A stretch of DNA of 64,000 nt from an uncultured Alphaproteobacteria bacterium (GCA_937988775.1 CALKHP010000029.1:11400-75399), one strand, 5' to 3'. Counted from the first letter of the stretch, positions 1-8,446 are shown. The notes: generated by a model not told the origin, from the sequence alone. Program-made: numbers and translations.

Positions 1-414
1 CCCCATCCCTTTTGCCGCATAGCTGTCGAACATAGTCCAACACTGAGGTCTAAGGAACCACATCACCTTGGTCGCCGCAGAAATCTGAAGGTTGCGTGTA
101 GCGCTAATGGCATGCCATTCCTTCGCCAATCGTTCACAAAAGAAATATCGCTCCTGAAGATTATCAGGCCAACAGAGTGCGCGGCTATTTACTATCTCTA
201 TGGCCTTACTGAACTCAATCGATGCCCGATTTTCAAATCCGCGAGCTACATTGTAGTTGGTCATTATATTTGATGCCGTTTCGATCTCAAGGCGGCCTTC
301 ATTCTGGGCGATACGATCAAGAAAAGGCGCGTCGGTGGAGAGCCACCAGCGGGAATATCCGATAATGGCCCAAAACAGACTGTTCGCTTCGTCTGGCAAA
401 TTACTGGACTGCAT
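1..414 (-). CDS. Unknown protein, 3' end cut by the left edge
   Basis: An open frame runs without a stop from an ATG at 414 to the window edge (138 codons seen). Its start overlaps the last 14 bases of the upstream restriction-enzyme gene, so the two are probably translationally coupled and work together. The visible protein is rich in Trp and aromatic residues, with GYSRWWLS near residue 20 and KVMWFLRP followed by WTMFDSYA near residues 117-135. Base use is ordinary coding. I do not recognise the family. Its position directly after a restriction nuclease suggests a role in the same system; this is inference. The C-terminus and any domain beyond residue 138 lie outside the window. Confidence 0.75.
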   Translation of the reverse strand, partial: MQSSNLPDEANSLFWAIIGYSRWWLSTDAPFLDRIAQNEGRLEIETASNIMTNYNVARGFENRASIEFSKAIEIVNSRALCWPDNLQERYFFCERLAKEWHAISATRNLQISAATKVMWFLRPQCWTMFDSYAAKGMG

Positions 415-3400
415 CCCGCGCTCCCAGCCTTTCCATCAGCTTTTCGAACTCCGCCTCGATCTCGTAGACGGCGGTGAATTCCGCGAAGGCCCAGCGGCCG
501 AACTTGCCCAGGTTGTTCACACCCGGCACCCAATAGGAGCACATGGTGTTCGCCTTCTCCTTGGCATTCTCACCGCGAAAACCCTTGATCTCGACGATCA
601 GGTTCAGCGGCTCGGTGTTCCCGTCATTTACCTGCACAACGAAATCCGGGAGATATTTGCGGGGCGTTGAACCCATCAGATATGGCACTTCGAGGCCGAG
701 GTTCTGGTTCTTCACGTAAGCACGAACCCTTGGGTGCGCTTCAGCCACTCGGCAGAACTCAGCCTCCCAGTCGCTGTCGCAGACTACCCAGTTGACGTGA
801 GACTTAGGCGGCGGCCCGTTCGTCTGCCAACGCGTTTCCTTCGACGTGGTGAAGTTGACGTAAGCGGTCGAGCCAGTCGGATTATAGGCGTCGAGGATGG
901 CCTTGACCGGGCGTTCACCTGCGAGCGTCTCGGTGATTGCCGCCTTGATGCGCTCGGCGGCCATGTCGGCGATTTCCTTGTATTTCAGCATGCCGGGATA
1001 AGTGCCGCCCGAGCAGCGCAGATAGCCGCCATCTAGCCATTGGCGCGTGATCCGCCGGAGCTGGCCGAAAAGATTCATCTTCGGCTCGCCGCCAGGATCA
1101 CGATACTTGAACATCAGCAGGTGCGAGGCCAACTCGTAGACGAGTGACGAGGGGCGCATGTCCTTAAGATGCTCGATCGTCAGATCGACGCCTTCGCCAA
1201 TGATGCCCTGGTTCTTCGTCACTGACGGCCCAACTAGCGCTGGCGTCAGGTGCAGCACGTGATCCGGTCCGAAGATGGCGTCGAGGCGCGTGTCAGGAAG
1301 CTCCACGCGATAGCCCTCGACGCGCGGAAAGACGATTTCCAGCGCGTCACGATCGGGCTTGACCGCGTGGACGCGCACCGTTTCGCGTGGTTTGGCCGGC
1401 GGCGCAATGACGGGCGACGCCGCGAAATCGAACGGGATGCCAAGCACGTCGGCATATTCGACGTTGAACAACCCCTCTTCATTCAGGACGTAGGATTGAC
1501 GGCGAAGGCCACGGCCGACGACTTGCTCGCAAAGCAACTGAGTGCCGAAGGCGCGCACGCCCAGGATATGCGTGACTGTGTTCGCATCCCAGCCCTCGGT
1601 TAGCATCGACACAGACACGACGCAGCGTATCTGTTCGCCCAGCCGCCCCTTCTTGCCAACCGTGTTCATCACCTCGCGGAGTAGCGTCGCCTCGTCGATT
1701 TCGCCCCCGGTCAGGATATCGTTCGCGTCTCGGCCACCGCGTTCGATGATGTCACGCTTGAACCGCTCGATCTCGTCGGCGGCCATTTCGCGAAAGTCCT
1801 TGTCGAGCGCTTCACCCGATTCGAGTTGCGCGCTGTCGATCAGGATTGTGTTCGGACGAGGCAGGCGGTTGCCGAAATCGTCATAGTTGCGGAACAGATC
1901 AAGGCGACCGTTCTCAAGGGTGCTCGACTCCCCGCCGTCGTTCTCGCGGTGGAAGCCCGAGACGTATTTGTAGATCAGCTCTGATGTCGAAGTGTTGTTG
2001 CAGACGACGATGAAGACAGGCGGAGTGCTGATGTCCTTGGCCTGCCAAAGCTCGAACGTTTTCTTATAGTGGCCGTAGAGAGCTTCGAGCGCCGTCAGCA
2101 GTTCGGCGGGGAGGCTCAGGGGATCAAGCGGCTTGCTGGATGCGCCGCGCCCCTTCTTCGGAAGCTTCTTACCGATATGCTCCCAGAGGTTCCGGAACTT
2201 CGGTGTGTCGCCGCCGGGCACGTTGTCGGCGACCGGAACACGAGGCAGTTTGACGATCCCGCATTCAATGGCGTCCATCAGCGAGAAATCGCTCATCGTC
2301 CAGGGAAACAGCGTTCCCTCGATATAGCCTGACCCACGCAGAAAGAACGGTGTCGCCGACAGATCGTAGACGAGAGCCAGACCGAGCTTGCGTTTGACGG
2401 CCTCAAGGCCAGAAATCCACATTCGCGCGGCCTCGTTATTCTCCTTGGCCTCCTCCTTCTCTTCGCCCTTCAGATCGTCTTCGGTTTCGCCCGATGCATC
2501 CTTGACGCGCTCACGGTAGCAATGGTGCGCCTCGTCGTTCAGCGCGACGATGTTCTTCATTCCCATCAGTTCGGGCATGACGCGCTGAAGCATCTGGCCC
2601 TCGGTCTCGAGGGTTTGCAGCTTTTCGCCACGCCAGCCTTCGAGCGCGGTCCGCGTTCCCTTGGCGACGTCCAGACGCTCGCGAAGCTTGAACGCGTGAT
2701 AGTTCGTGATGATGATTTTGGCGCGGTCGATATCCGCGAGCATGTCCGGCGGCACGATCTCGCGATGCCGGTAGTAGCTCTCCGGATCGTTCGGGAGCAG
2801 CACGCGTAGGCGGTCGCGGATCGTAATCCCAGGGGCGACTATGAGAAAACCACGCGAGAAGTGCTTACTGTTGGGATGGCGCACGGCATTGACCGTCTGC
2901 CATGCAATGATCATCGCCATCACGGTTGTCTTGCCGGCGCCCGTCGCCAGCTTCAGCGCCAACCTCATCAGTTCCGGATTGGCCTGCTCGTTACCGCCCT
3001 TGATGTGCGCCCAGAACTTGGCGGTCTGCGCACCCATCTTCGGCGCGACCTCGGTGAGCCATATCGCGGTCTCGACCGCTTCGATCTGACAGAAGAACGG
3101 TTTGAGGCTCTGAAAAGAATGGTGCCGCCAGTGCTTTAGCAGCCGAGCTGTTTCAGGAGTGACCAGCCACTGATCAGGGTTCGGCAAATTGCGCCATGTT
3201 TCAACGTAGGTTCGCACCTCATTGATGATGGGGGTTGGATTATACTCTTGAGTCTCGGTCGAGAGTTCATTCCCTGAGCCGAGGACAAACGCGCCCTGCT
3301 TCTGGTTCTGACGTCGCCTCTTTGGCTTCGGGACAGGGCTGATAAGCGCGGAGCGTCGCCTTGTGGCGATTATCTGATTCGTCGGCTGACCGTCGGCGTC

Positions 3401-3472
3401 AAGTTCCCAATGGCGAGCCGGAAAATCATAAGGCGAATTTAAAATTGGCTTTTCGAAAAACTGCTGACTCAT
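401..3472 (-). CDS. BPTD_3080-type restriction endonuclease (SF2 helicase plus PD-(D/E)XK)
   Basis: This 1023-residue protein resembles type III Res subunits and the BPTD_3080 restriction family. It should be an ATP-driven DNA translocase that cuts foreign DNA. Visible motifs in order are Walker A ATGAGKTT (176-183), the Walker B variant NDEAHH (about 317), LSATPFF (about 376), TEGWDAN (about 630), and QVVGRGLRR of helicase motif VI (about 660). Near the C-terminus, PDFVV followed about 20 residues later by VEIKG (about 945-960) fits a PD-(D/E)XK nuclease core. The length fits the family and no break is seen. No DNA methyltransferase is found upstream on this strand within the accessory region. 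A partner could lie beyond the left edge after the overlapping downstream gene. Confidence 0.88.
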   Translation of the reverse strand: MSQQFFEKPILNSPYDFPARHWELDADGQPTNQIIATRRRSALISPVPKPKRRRQNQKQGAFVLGSGNELSTETQEYNPTPIINEVRTYVETWRNLPNPDQWLVTPETARLLKHWRHHSFQSLKPFFCQIEAVETAIWLTEVAPKMGAQTAKFWAHIKGGNEQANPELMRLALKLATGAGKTTVMAMIIAWQTVNAVRHPNSKHFSRGFLIVAPGITIRDRLRVLLPNDPESYYRHREIVPPDMLADIDRAKIIITNYHAFKLRERLDVAKGTRTALEGWRGEKLQTLETEGQMLQRVMPELMGMKNIVALNDEAHHCYRERVKDASGETEDDLKGEEKEEAKENNEAARMWISGLEAVKRKLGLALVYDLSATPFFLRGSGYIEGTLFPWTMSDFSLMDAIECGIVKLPRVPVADNVPGGDTPKFRNLWEHIGKKLPKKGRGASSKPLDPLSLPAELLTALEALYGHYKKTFELWQAKDISTPPVFIVVCNNTSTSELIYKYVSGFHRENDGGESSTLENGRLDLFRNYDDFGNRLPRPNTILIDSAQLESGEALDKDFREMAADEIERFKRDIIERGGRDANDILTGGEIDEATLLREVMNTVGKKGRLGEQIRCVVSVSMLTEGWDANTVTHILGVRAFGTQLLCEQVVGRGLRRQSYVLNEEGLFNVEYADVLGIPFDFAASPVIAPPAKPRETVRVHAVKPDRDALEIVFPRVEGYRVELPDTRLDAIFGPDHVLHLTPALVGPSVTKNQGIIGEGVDLTIEHLKDMRPSSLVYELASHLLMFKYRDPGGEPKMNLFGQLRRITRQWLDGGYLRCSGGTYPGMLKYKEIADMAAERIKAAITETLAGERPVKAILDAYNPTGSTAYVNFTTSKETRWQTNGPPPKSHVNWVVCDSDWEAEFCRVAEAHPRVRAYVKNQNLGLEVPYLMGSTPRKYLPDFVVQVNDGNTEPLNLIVEIKGFRGENAKEKANTMCSYWVPGVNNLGKFGRWAFAEFTAVYEIEAEFEKLMERLGARDAVQ

Positions 3473-3679
3473 GCGCGCACCGCCCCCAACGATTCGAGCA
3501 ATGAAAAATCAATATGCCGGAGGATCATCCGGGACGCTCGCGTGCGTCAACCGGTTTGCAGAACGATTTGGGCTCGACCGCATCAGCTATCCCTTTGATC
3601 TGCCCCAAGTCCTTCGCTAACCCGTTTGCGCCGGTCGAGGATCGTCATGCCCAAGTCCCCTACGGATAGAATCCCTCTA

Positions 3680-3716
3680 CTCCAAACAAAAGCCTGCCAT
3701 TGTGAGCGGCGGGCTT
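3680..3716 (-). terminator. Intrinsic terminator after the DUF3102 operon
   Basis: On the minus strand, AAGCCCGCC and GGCAGGCTT form a 9-bp stem with one G:T pair around a 9-base loop, and TTTTGTTT follows. It lies about 35 bases past the stop codon of the DUF3102 gene and before the restriction gene, so it should end transcription of the operon that begins near 4973. Confidence 0.7.
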
Positions 3717-3748
3717 CTGGTCGGAGGTGCACGAGACCGAGCGGCGGA

Positions 3749-4468
3749 TTAAAAAGTGCCGTAGCCCGGACTTGCCGCCGCTGTTTCCTCCATTAGTGCT
3801 TTATGAAATGCGTGGGCGCCTGCCAGTTTGCAAAGTTCATAGAATTCCGGGAAGTTCGCCAATTTCTTCGCCAGCGCGACGGCCTTTTTTGCTGCCTCTT
3901 TCGGAGTGTCCTTCGTCGGCTCCGGTGCCTTCACGGTCTCTGACGACTTGGTTGCAGCTGCGCTTGTTGATTTTGCTGCGGCGCGAGCACCGGCTTTGGC
4001 CTTAGCCTCTTTAACCCGAGCCACAATTTCTTTCGTCTTCGGAGAGGTGCCCGCTTTCACCTCTGCGGCTATCTCATTAACGATTTCGGGCGGCGTGCCC
4101 TTGGATCCAAGGGCATAAAGCGACTTATCGGGAAGAGCCGCCAGCATCTCGTTTTTTGCAACTGCAGATGCCGCGTTCATCCAGTTCTGCGCCGTCTTCT
4201 CAGAAAATCTGAATTCGGCCGCGAGCCACCTCAGGAATTCCCCGTGTCCGAGTTTAGCCTTAACCGCGTTCAACTCTTTGCCGATCTTGAACGCGCCCGC
4301 CTTCATGCTGTCGAAGAGTTTGTGGATCCGAGCGGTCGCATCGATGGTGTCTTTGTCATAGGCCACCGGGGTGTGCGGCAGCGGGGTGGTCTCTGCCAAC
4401 GCATTAACGGTGTTTCCGCTGAGATCGAAGTTGCGAAGCTCTTCATTTGCCATCTGAAGTTCGGCCAT
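3749..4468 (-). CDS. DUF3102 family protein
   Basis: This 239-residue soluble protein carries a DUF3102-like region at about residues 40-105. The core GHGEFLRWL and the segment FSEKTAQNWMN look like a helix-turn-helix-type DNA-binding unit. An Ala/Lys/Thr-rich linker follows (about 140-205), then a short conserved tail. DUF3102 proteins are common on plasmids, prophages and integrative elements, and their function is not established. The ATG at 4468 follows the stop of the upstream gene by one base, with no clear ribosome site of its own, so translational coupling is likely. The pair shares the promoter at 4997-5025 and the terminator at 3680-3716. Confidence 0.72.
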   Translation of the reverse strand: MAELQMANEELRNFDLSGNTVNALAETTPLPHTPVAYDKDTIDATARIHKLFDSMKAGAFKIGKELNAVKAKLGHGEFLRWLAAEFRFSEKTAQNWMNAASAVAKNEMLAALPDKSLYALGSKGTPPEIVNEIAAEVKAGTSPKTKEIVARVKEAKAKAGARAAAKSTSAAATKSSETVKAPEPTKDTPKEAAKKAVALAKKLANFPEFYELCKLAGAHAFHKALMEETAAASPGYGTF

Positions 4469-4469
4469 G

Positions 4470-4973
4470 TCAAAAATCCCCTGTTACGGTGTAGCGTGGG
4501 AACGTCCAGCGCTCCTTCTTCTCCAGGTGGCTGCGAATCCGGGTCAGGCGCGCCATTTCGGCAAGAGCCTGCTTCTTCGCTGCCGGACTGGTCAGGTCTT
4601 TATTCTCGAGGGTCGAAACCGCGCGCTCGATCTCCTGGCATTTGTATCGATTGATGGCGGTCGCGAGTTCCGTTGCAGCATCGAGGAAAGCTCCAACCAT
4701 GCGCTCGGCGCGACCGACGGAGCCGCGATTAGGGATGTCCCATTCTGGCGACCAGTGGTCATCGGTGTCGGTGTCGAAGGTCGGTGCTTCGATGCCGACG
4801 CAGGCGAGGGATTCTTCCGCGACATAATGTGCGATGCAATCGGGATATTCGTCGGCGACGAAATCACTGAAAGGCCGTGTCGCAATATGATCGGTCGGGT
4901 CGCCGGCCTGTTTCGCCAGTTCGGCTTTTCGCTCTCTGTATGCTCTCTGATATTCGGCGGGTGATTTTACCAT
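4470..4973 (-). CDS. Hypothetical protein of a mobile-element operon
   Basis: This is a 167-residue soluble protein of unknown family. The N-terminus (SPAEYQRAYRERKAELAK) is a charged helix like those at the start of many small phage and plasmid DNA-binding proteins. The middle is acidic (DTDTDDHWSPEWDIP), and the C-terminal half is helical and basic. The ATG at 4973 has GAGG about six bases upstream. It is the first gene after a strong promoter with a palindromic operator, and it ends one base before the DUF3102 start. The tight regulation fits an element-maintenance or regulatory protein, but no specific role can be read from the sequence. Confidence 0.6.
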   Translation of the reverse strand: MVKSPAEYQRAYRERKAELAKQAGDPTDHIATRPFSDFVADEYPDCIAHYVAEESLACVGIEAPTFDTDTDDHWSPEWDIPNRGSVGRAERMVGAFLDAATELATAINRYKCQEIERAVSTLENKDLTSPAAKKQALAEMARLTRIRSHLEKKERWTFPRYTVTGDF

Positions 4974-4996
4974 GTCGGCCTCGCTTTGACTGCCTT

Positions 4997-5025
4997 AACA
5001 TATAACATCAGATGTTAAGTGTCAA
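4997..5025 (-). promoter_or_regulatory. Sigma70-type promoter with palindromic operator in the spacer
   Basis: On the minus strand, a perfect -35 TTGACA (5025-5020) is followed by a 17-base spacer and a -10-like TATGTT (5002-4997). The spacer contains the perfect palindrome TAACATC-A-GATGTTA (5003-5017). A further TTAACAT half-site lies at 4995-5001. A repressor bound here would block polymerase. The promoter drives the two-gene operon that starts at 4973. Confidence 0.75.
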
Positions 5026-5087
5026 GATCAAGGCATGGAAACACGGGGAGCGCCCATGCTGGTTTCAAAAACGAACCTGGTTCGCTT

Positions 5088-5400
5088 TTAGGAGGCCACT
5101 TTCTCACGCACGCTATCAGGCCAGATACTACCGACTTCGCCGAGTGCCGTGATAATCTGTGTGCGAAGAGCGACAGGGTAGCCTGGACCGAAGTTCCGGG
5201 TGATCTGCTCTAGCTGGTCAATAGTGGCGCGCCACCTGTCGGTGGAAATGTGGGGGGAGGCGTGCATAGGTGGTATCGGCGAGCCAGATGAGGATTGGAG
5301 CACCCGGCGGGTGGAGCGTGCCAGCGAGTTCCTGGATCGGGTTGCCCTAACCGCTGGGGAAGTAATTGCCGATGAAGCTGCTCTCAAAGAGACAAACGCA
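5088..5400. other. Gene-poor stretch with possible coding remnants
   Basis: About 430 bases between the operator and the next gene hold no convincing intact gene. On the minus strand, the last ~50 codons of a frame ending at 5088 look protein-like (ITRNFGPGYPVALRTQ), but upstream of them the frame turns into low-complexity shadow sequence. On the plus strand, about 5250-5400 encodes a plausible segment (SEFLDRVALTAGEVIADEA) that then runs antisense into the neighbouring gene. Both could be remnants of genes decayed during island rearrangement. Confidence 0.3.
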
Positions 5401-5402
5401 AC

Positions 5403-5840
5403 CTACCGTTGTCTCACATACTCCTGGATAACGGCATCGGATAGCTCTTTGGCATCTTCCTCGAAATTCTTGAGCGCGGTCGCGTGCGCATTGCGAAGCG
5501 TATCATCACAATTGCTGCCGGTCCGATTGACCTCATCTTCCGCCAACTGATCAAGTCGAAGCCGGGCTTGCTGATAATCTCCTCCAGCCACGATGATCGG
5601 GTGGATGATATTGCGCAGTGCGTTCTTCGGCATCTCGATGTTGCAGGCTTTCGAGATCGCATACAGCCGCGGATAGCTGAAGCCGATACCTTTGAGAGCA
5701 TCCTGAGTTTTTGACCCGGCAAAGGCGGCTGTCGCTGTTAGCGCAGCAAATGCGACAAGCAGGGTTCGTAATAGAGCCTTTCGTCGAGGTGCATCACTGC
5801 CCCTGCTACGAGTTGACCAAAGAGCTTGAAGGGAATTCAT
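5403..5840 (-). CDS. Small exported protein of unknown function
   Basis: Starting from the ATG at 5840, which has GGAG seven bases upstream, this is a 145-residue protein. It has a basic n-region (APRRKALLR), a hydrophobic stretch (LLVAFAALTATAAFA) and a likely signal-peptidase I site before GSKTQ near residue 42. The mature part is mostly helical and has two Cys residues (KACNIEM and SNCDD) that could form a disulfide in the periplasm. No family is recognised. It lies divergently beside the resolvase gene, and their shared intergenic region holds the candidate res subsites, so the resolvase may also affect its promoter. Confidence 0.6.
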   Translation of the reverse strand: MNSLQALWSTRSRGSDAPRRKALLRTLLVAFAALTATAAFAGSKTQDALKGIGFSYPRLYAISKACNIEMPKNALRNIIHPIIVAGGDYQQARLRLDQLAEDEVNRTGSNCDDTLRNAHATALKNFEEDAKELSDAVIQEYVRQR

Positions 5841-5870
5841 CGCCGCTCCGTGCGCTGCCACCGAGATAGC

Positions 5871-6000
5871 CGCACGAAAGGGAACCCTTCCGTCATAAGC
5901 TGATGGTCGGGAGCTGCATTTCTTAAGCGTTTGATTTCCTTCGAGCGGTTTTGGCGGTCAACACATATTCTTCTTCGCACAAAAGGGTTCCTTTTCGTCA
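5871..6000. repeat. Candidate res site: two 25-bp subsites upstream of the resolvase
   Basis: Two direct copies of a 25-bp sequence lie at 5871-5895 and 5976-6000 and match at 20 of 25 positions. Each has an imperfect palindromic core (AAAGGGAACCCTT and AAAGGGTTCCTTT). Their starts are 105 bp apart, close to ten helical turns, and they lie just upstream of the serine recombinase. This matches the usual layout of Tn3-type res sites, where resolvase binds several inverted subsites. Confidence 0.5.
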
Positions 6001-6061
6001 AGGGCCGGTCGGGTATCATCATCTTGAAAACGCACCGGAATCTGGATTTTATCGGTGCAAT

Positions 6062-6631
6062 ATGGTGCCCATGCGAAGGATTGGATACGCTCGCGTCTCA
6101 ACCAGCGAGCAGAACCTGGATTTGCAGCGATCCGCACTCTTAGCGGCTGGCTGCGTGGAGATTCATGCCGACCACGGGATATCCGGCGCAGATTTCGAGC
6201 GTCCGGGTCTCTTGAACGTTCTCGGCTCTCTGGAGCCAGGCGACATGCTGGTCGTGTGGCGACTCGATCGGCTCGGCCGATCACTCGTGGATCTCATCAA
6301 ACTCGTGACCGATCTCGGTGCTCGGCGTGTCGAGTTCCATTCTCTCACAGAAGCGATTGATACGAGTTCGTCCGGTGGCCGTTTGCTATTCCACCTGCTC
6401 GCTGCCATGGCCGAGTTCGAGCGCTCTCTGATCAGCGAACGGACGCGCGCCGGGATGGATGCTGCTCGTGCGCGAGGTAGCAGGATAGGACGTAGGCCGG
6501 CGACGACAGTCGCTCAGAGGGAGGCGGCTCGAGTCGCAATCGAGCAGGATCAGGTGCCGGTCGAGGACGTTGCCGCGGAATATGGAATCCATCCGCGCAC
6601 TCTCCTGCGCGTCCTCAGAAGCGATCGGTGA
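6062..6631 (+). CDS. Serine recombinase of the resolvase/invertase family
   Basis: This 190-residue protein is a small serine recombinase. The N-terminal catalytic domain begins GYARVSTSEQ, which contains the nucleophilic Ser. It continues with VWRLDRLGRS and FERSLISERTRAG, the conserved Arg-rich segments that form the active site and the long E-helix. The C-terminal ~45 residues (GRRPATT ... VAAEYGIHPRTLLRVL) form a helix-turn-helix of the HTH_7 type. The length fits Tn3 resolvases and Hin/Pin invertases. Starts are possible at 6062 or 6071; longer frames would run through the candidate res site. It probably resolves or inverts part of the island. Confidence 0.88.
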   Translation: MVPMRRIGYARVSTSEQNLDLQRSALLAAGCVEIHADHGISGADFERPGLLNVLGSLEPGDMLVVWRLDRLGRSLVDLIKLVTDLGARRVEFHSLTEAIDTSSSGGRLLFHLLAAMAEFERSLISERTRAGMDAARARGSRIGRRPATTVAQREAARVAIEQDQVPVEDVAAEYGIHPRTLLRVLRSDR

Positions 6632-6830
6632 GGGAATGCAGCCAGGTGACTCTGAGAAGCTCACTGGCTGGCTTCGACGGCCCCAACGAGGAATTGAGCG
6701 TTCAGCAACCGGACATCGCCAGCGAGCGCCCCCGCAAAACCGACGGCGGTGATGCAGGTCGGAACGCCGAGCGGTGGTGGAGTAGGCTGGTCAGCACGAT
6801 ACCTGACCAATGCTCGAGGATGCTCCTGCG

Positions 6831-6980
6831 GCCGGGAGCGGAGCGACCGTCCGGAGAGCTCTTTCCATGTTTGATGTGGGGTGCCTGCTTTGCCGCGCCG
6901 GAAGCTATCTCATAGAGCCGGGACGAGAAATTCCTTCCCCGGATAGGGAACTCCCGGACGAGCGCGTTAGCGCTCGGTGG
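6831..6980. repeat. 150-bp island repeat, copy A
   Basis: This stretch matches 15176-15326 in direct orientation over about 150 bp at roughly 80% by eye. The best-kept part is the end, which reads GGGAACTCCCGGACGAGCG followed by CGTTAGCGCTCG and contains the stem CGAGCGC-GTTA-GCGCTCG. No coding role is apparent. The gap at 6632-7109 holds no other gene. Confidence 0.75.
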
Positions 6981-7022
6981 AGGCGGCGTAAGCCGCTGGA
7001 GCGTGGCGGAGCATCTCTCAAG

Positions 7023-7094
7023 CTGTAACGCTGCGCCTAATATCTTATACACCTCATTATATGTATATAATAAGCTGTAGGCGCAGCGTTACAG
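7023..7094. repeat. 17-bp perfect inverted repeat around an AT-rich loop
   Basis: CTGTAACGCTGCGCCTA (7023-7039) is exactly inverted at 7078-7094, around a 38-base AT-rich centre. It lies just past the stop of the minus-strand gene at 7110. It could be a long terminator-like hairpin or a recombinase binding site; there is no T-run to settle it. Confidence 0.75.
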
Positions 7095-7109
7095 GTGGTT
7101 CCTGCAGAT

Positions 7110-8126
7110 CTATGCTGATGTCCCGGAAAGGGTCGAGGACAAGGCTGTCTTCTTTGCCCGATGCTTCCGGACCCTCGCGAGGGTCTTCTGTCTCGTGTTC
7201 ATTAAACGGCGATCCGCTACCGGAGATGCAGCGCCATGCTGTTTTATCAGCTCTCCATTGACACCAGCACAAATACGCTCGCATCTTTCCGCAAAGGGGC
7301 AGCCTGAGCACTCGGGGGATGTTGCCTCTCTTGCGGGAGGTAATCCCAGGCAACCGGGGGCGAACGCGATACCCGGCAAGGTTTCCTTCGGGGCGATGCT
7401 CAACATGCCGAGGCGCATATCGTGCCGGATATCGTCAACCACGCTGTGTCGAATGTGGCGAGGAACCAGACGCATCAGGTCCCACACAGGCAAATAACGC
7501 TTCTCGACGCACTCGCGACGGATTTTGGACGACCAATCTCCGATCATGGAGGTTGAGTAATCTAGAATAAACGAACGGAACGCGATCTGTGCCGGCAGCG
7601 CCTTGAAATGCTCGACCCGATACTGAGGCAGGCCGGCGCTGCGCTCGATGGCAAGCGGAAGGTGCCCCTCTCGATATTTTTCAAACTGGCTCTGCCAGGC
7701 GACCTCGGTTTTCGGGTTGGCGAAGAGCTGAATTGGTCGAGGCGGGCAGTTTCGCTTTCTGCGACTGGCGAACTCGAACGCGAACCGGATGACAATCTCA
7801 TAGGGCACGCTGAGTTCGTCGGCCTTTTGACGAGCCAGCCACAACTGCGTAAACGTCGTGCTGGGCTCGTTCGGCACGCGAATAGAAACGCCGCGCACGT
7901 TCTTTGCCAGTCCAAGATCGGTAATGGTCCGGACATGATCCTGTAGGCCGCTTCGATAGAGCCGGGCAAAATGCATGGTGGCCGCAAGCGGCGTCATGAA
8001 GCGATAGTCAAACCACTTCCGAGTGGTGAGCTCGCGCTCTTTCGTCAGGACATCGGGCATAATCAGTCTTGCCGTTGCCAGGGTGTCATCGCGCCATTTC
8101 TCAGATGCGCTTGCCGCAATAGTCAT
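7110..8126 (-). CDS. Unknown island protein with a C-terminal Cys cluster
   Basis: The start is the ATG at 8126, preceded by AAGGAGAGCTT, a strong ribosome site; a longer frame upstream of it runs through a repeat and is not supported. The 338-residue product is soluble and Arg-rich. Near the C-terminus it has five Cys residues spaced C-x13-C-x2-C-x5-C-x3-C (GCLGLPP ... ECSGCPFAERCERIC), which could bind zinc or an iron-sulfur cluster. The tail is very basic (RKHRAKK), which suggests nucleic-acid contact. I do not recognise the family. It lies between the resolvase and the pRiA4b gene, so it is part of the mobile region. Confidence 0.65.
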   Translation of the reverse strand: MTIAASASEKWRDDTLATARLIMPDVLTKERELTTRKWFDYRFMTPLAATMHFARLYRSGLQDHVRTITDLGLAKNVRGVSIRVPNEPSTTFTQLWLARQKADELSVPYEIVIRFAFEFASRRKRNCPPRPIQLFANPKTEVAWQSQFEKYREGHLPLAIERSAGLPQYRVEHFKALPAQIAFRSFILDYSTSMIGDWSSKIRRECVEKRYLPVWDLMRLVPRHIRHSVVDDIRHDMRLGMLSIAPKETLPGIAFAPGCLGLPPAREATSPECSGCPFAERCERICAGVNGELIKQHGAASPVADRRLMNTRQKTLARVRKHRAKKTALSSTLSGTSA

Positions 8127-8333
8127 AAGCTCTCCTTCAGGCGCACGGCGCCTGTTCGATCGAAGACATTTTCGTGAGCGGGGTGCTCTAATCGAGTTAT
8201 AGCGAGCCGCCGGTTTGGACCGCTGACGATCGCGCGCGAGCAGCGTCAGGCATCGCTCTGGGCGACGCTGCGGTCGCTGCTGGTGCGTTCCGATGGCGCC
8301 GTCGCTGAGATTGTGCAGTCGTGTGGGAAGCCC

Positions 8334-8446
8334 GCCAGTGAGCGGCTGAGACGATCTGCGCGGCAGAGGAGGATAGAGCCGCCGGTGCTCGCTGAAATCC
8401 AATCACCGTGATGGAGGGCCGAGACCGGCTAAGACATCGCTTGCAC
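8334..8446. repeat. ~110-bp direct repeat, copy 1, upstream of the pRiA4b-type gene
   Basis: It shares AGTGAGCGGCTGAGACG, GCGGCAGAGGAGGATAG and GACATCGCTTG with 9210-9323, in the same order and with nearly the same spacing (92 versus 94 bases between anchors). The rest of the gap at 8127-8535 shows no gene. Confidence 0.7.

Noticed and set aside
6702..7052. 116-codon minus-strand frame with ANALVREFPI, also seen at 14910-15329
   Set aside because: The similarity follows the 150-bp DNA repeat and does not look like protein-level conservation; no ribosome site was seen.
7023..7094. Integron attC site
   Set aside because: The inverted repeat has GCCTAA-like pieces, but the outer bases do not fit the RYYYAAC/GTTRRRY core and no integron integrase or cassette array is present.
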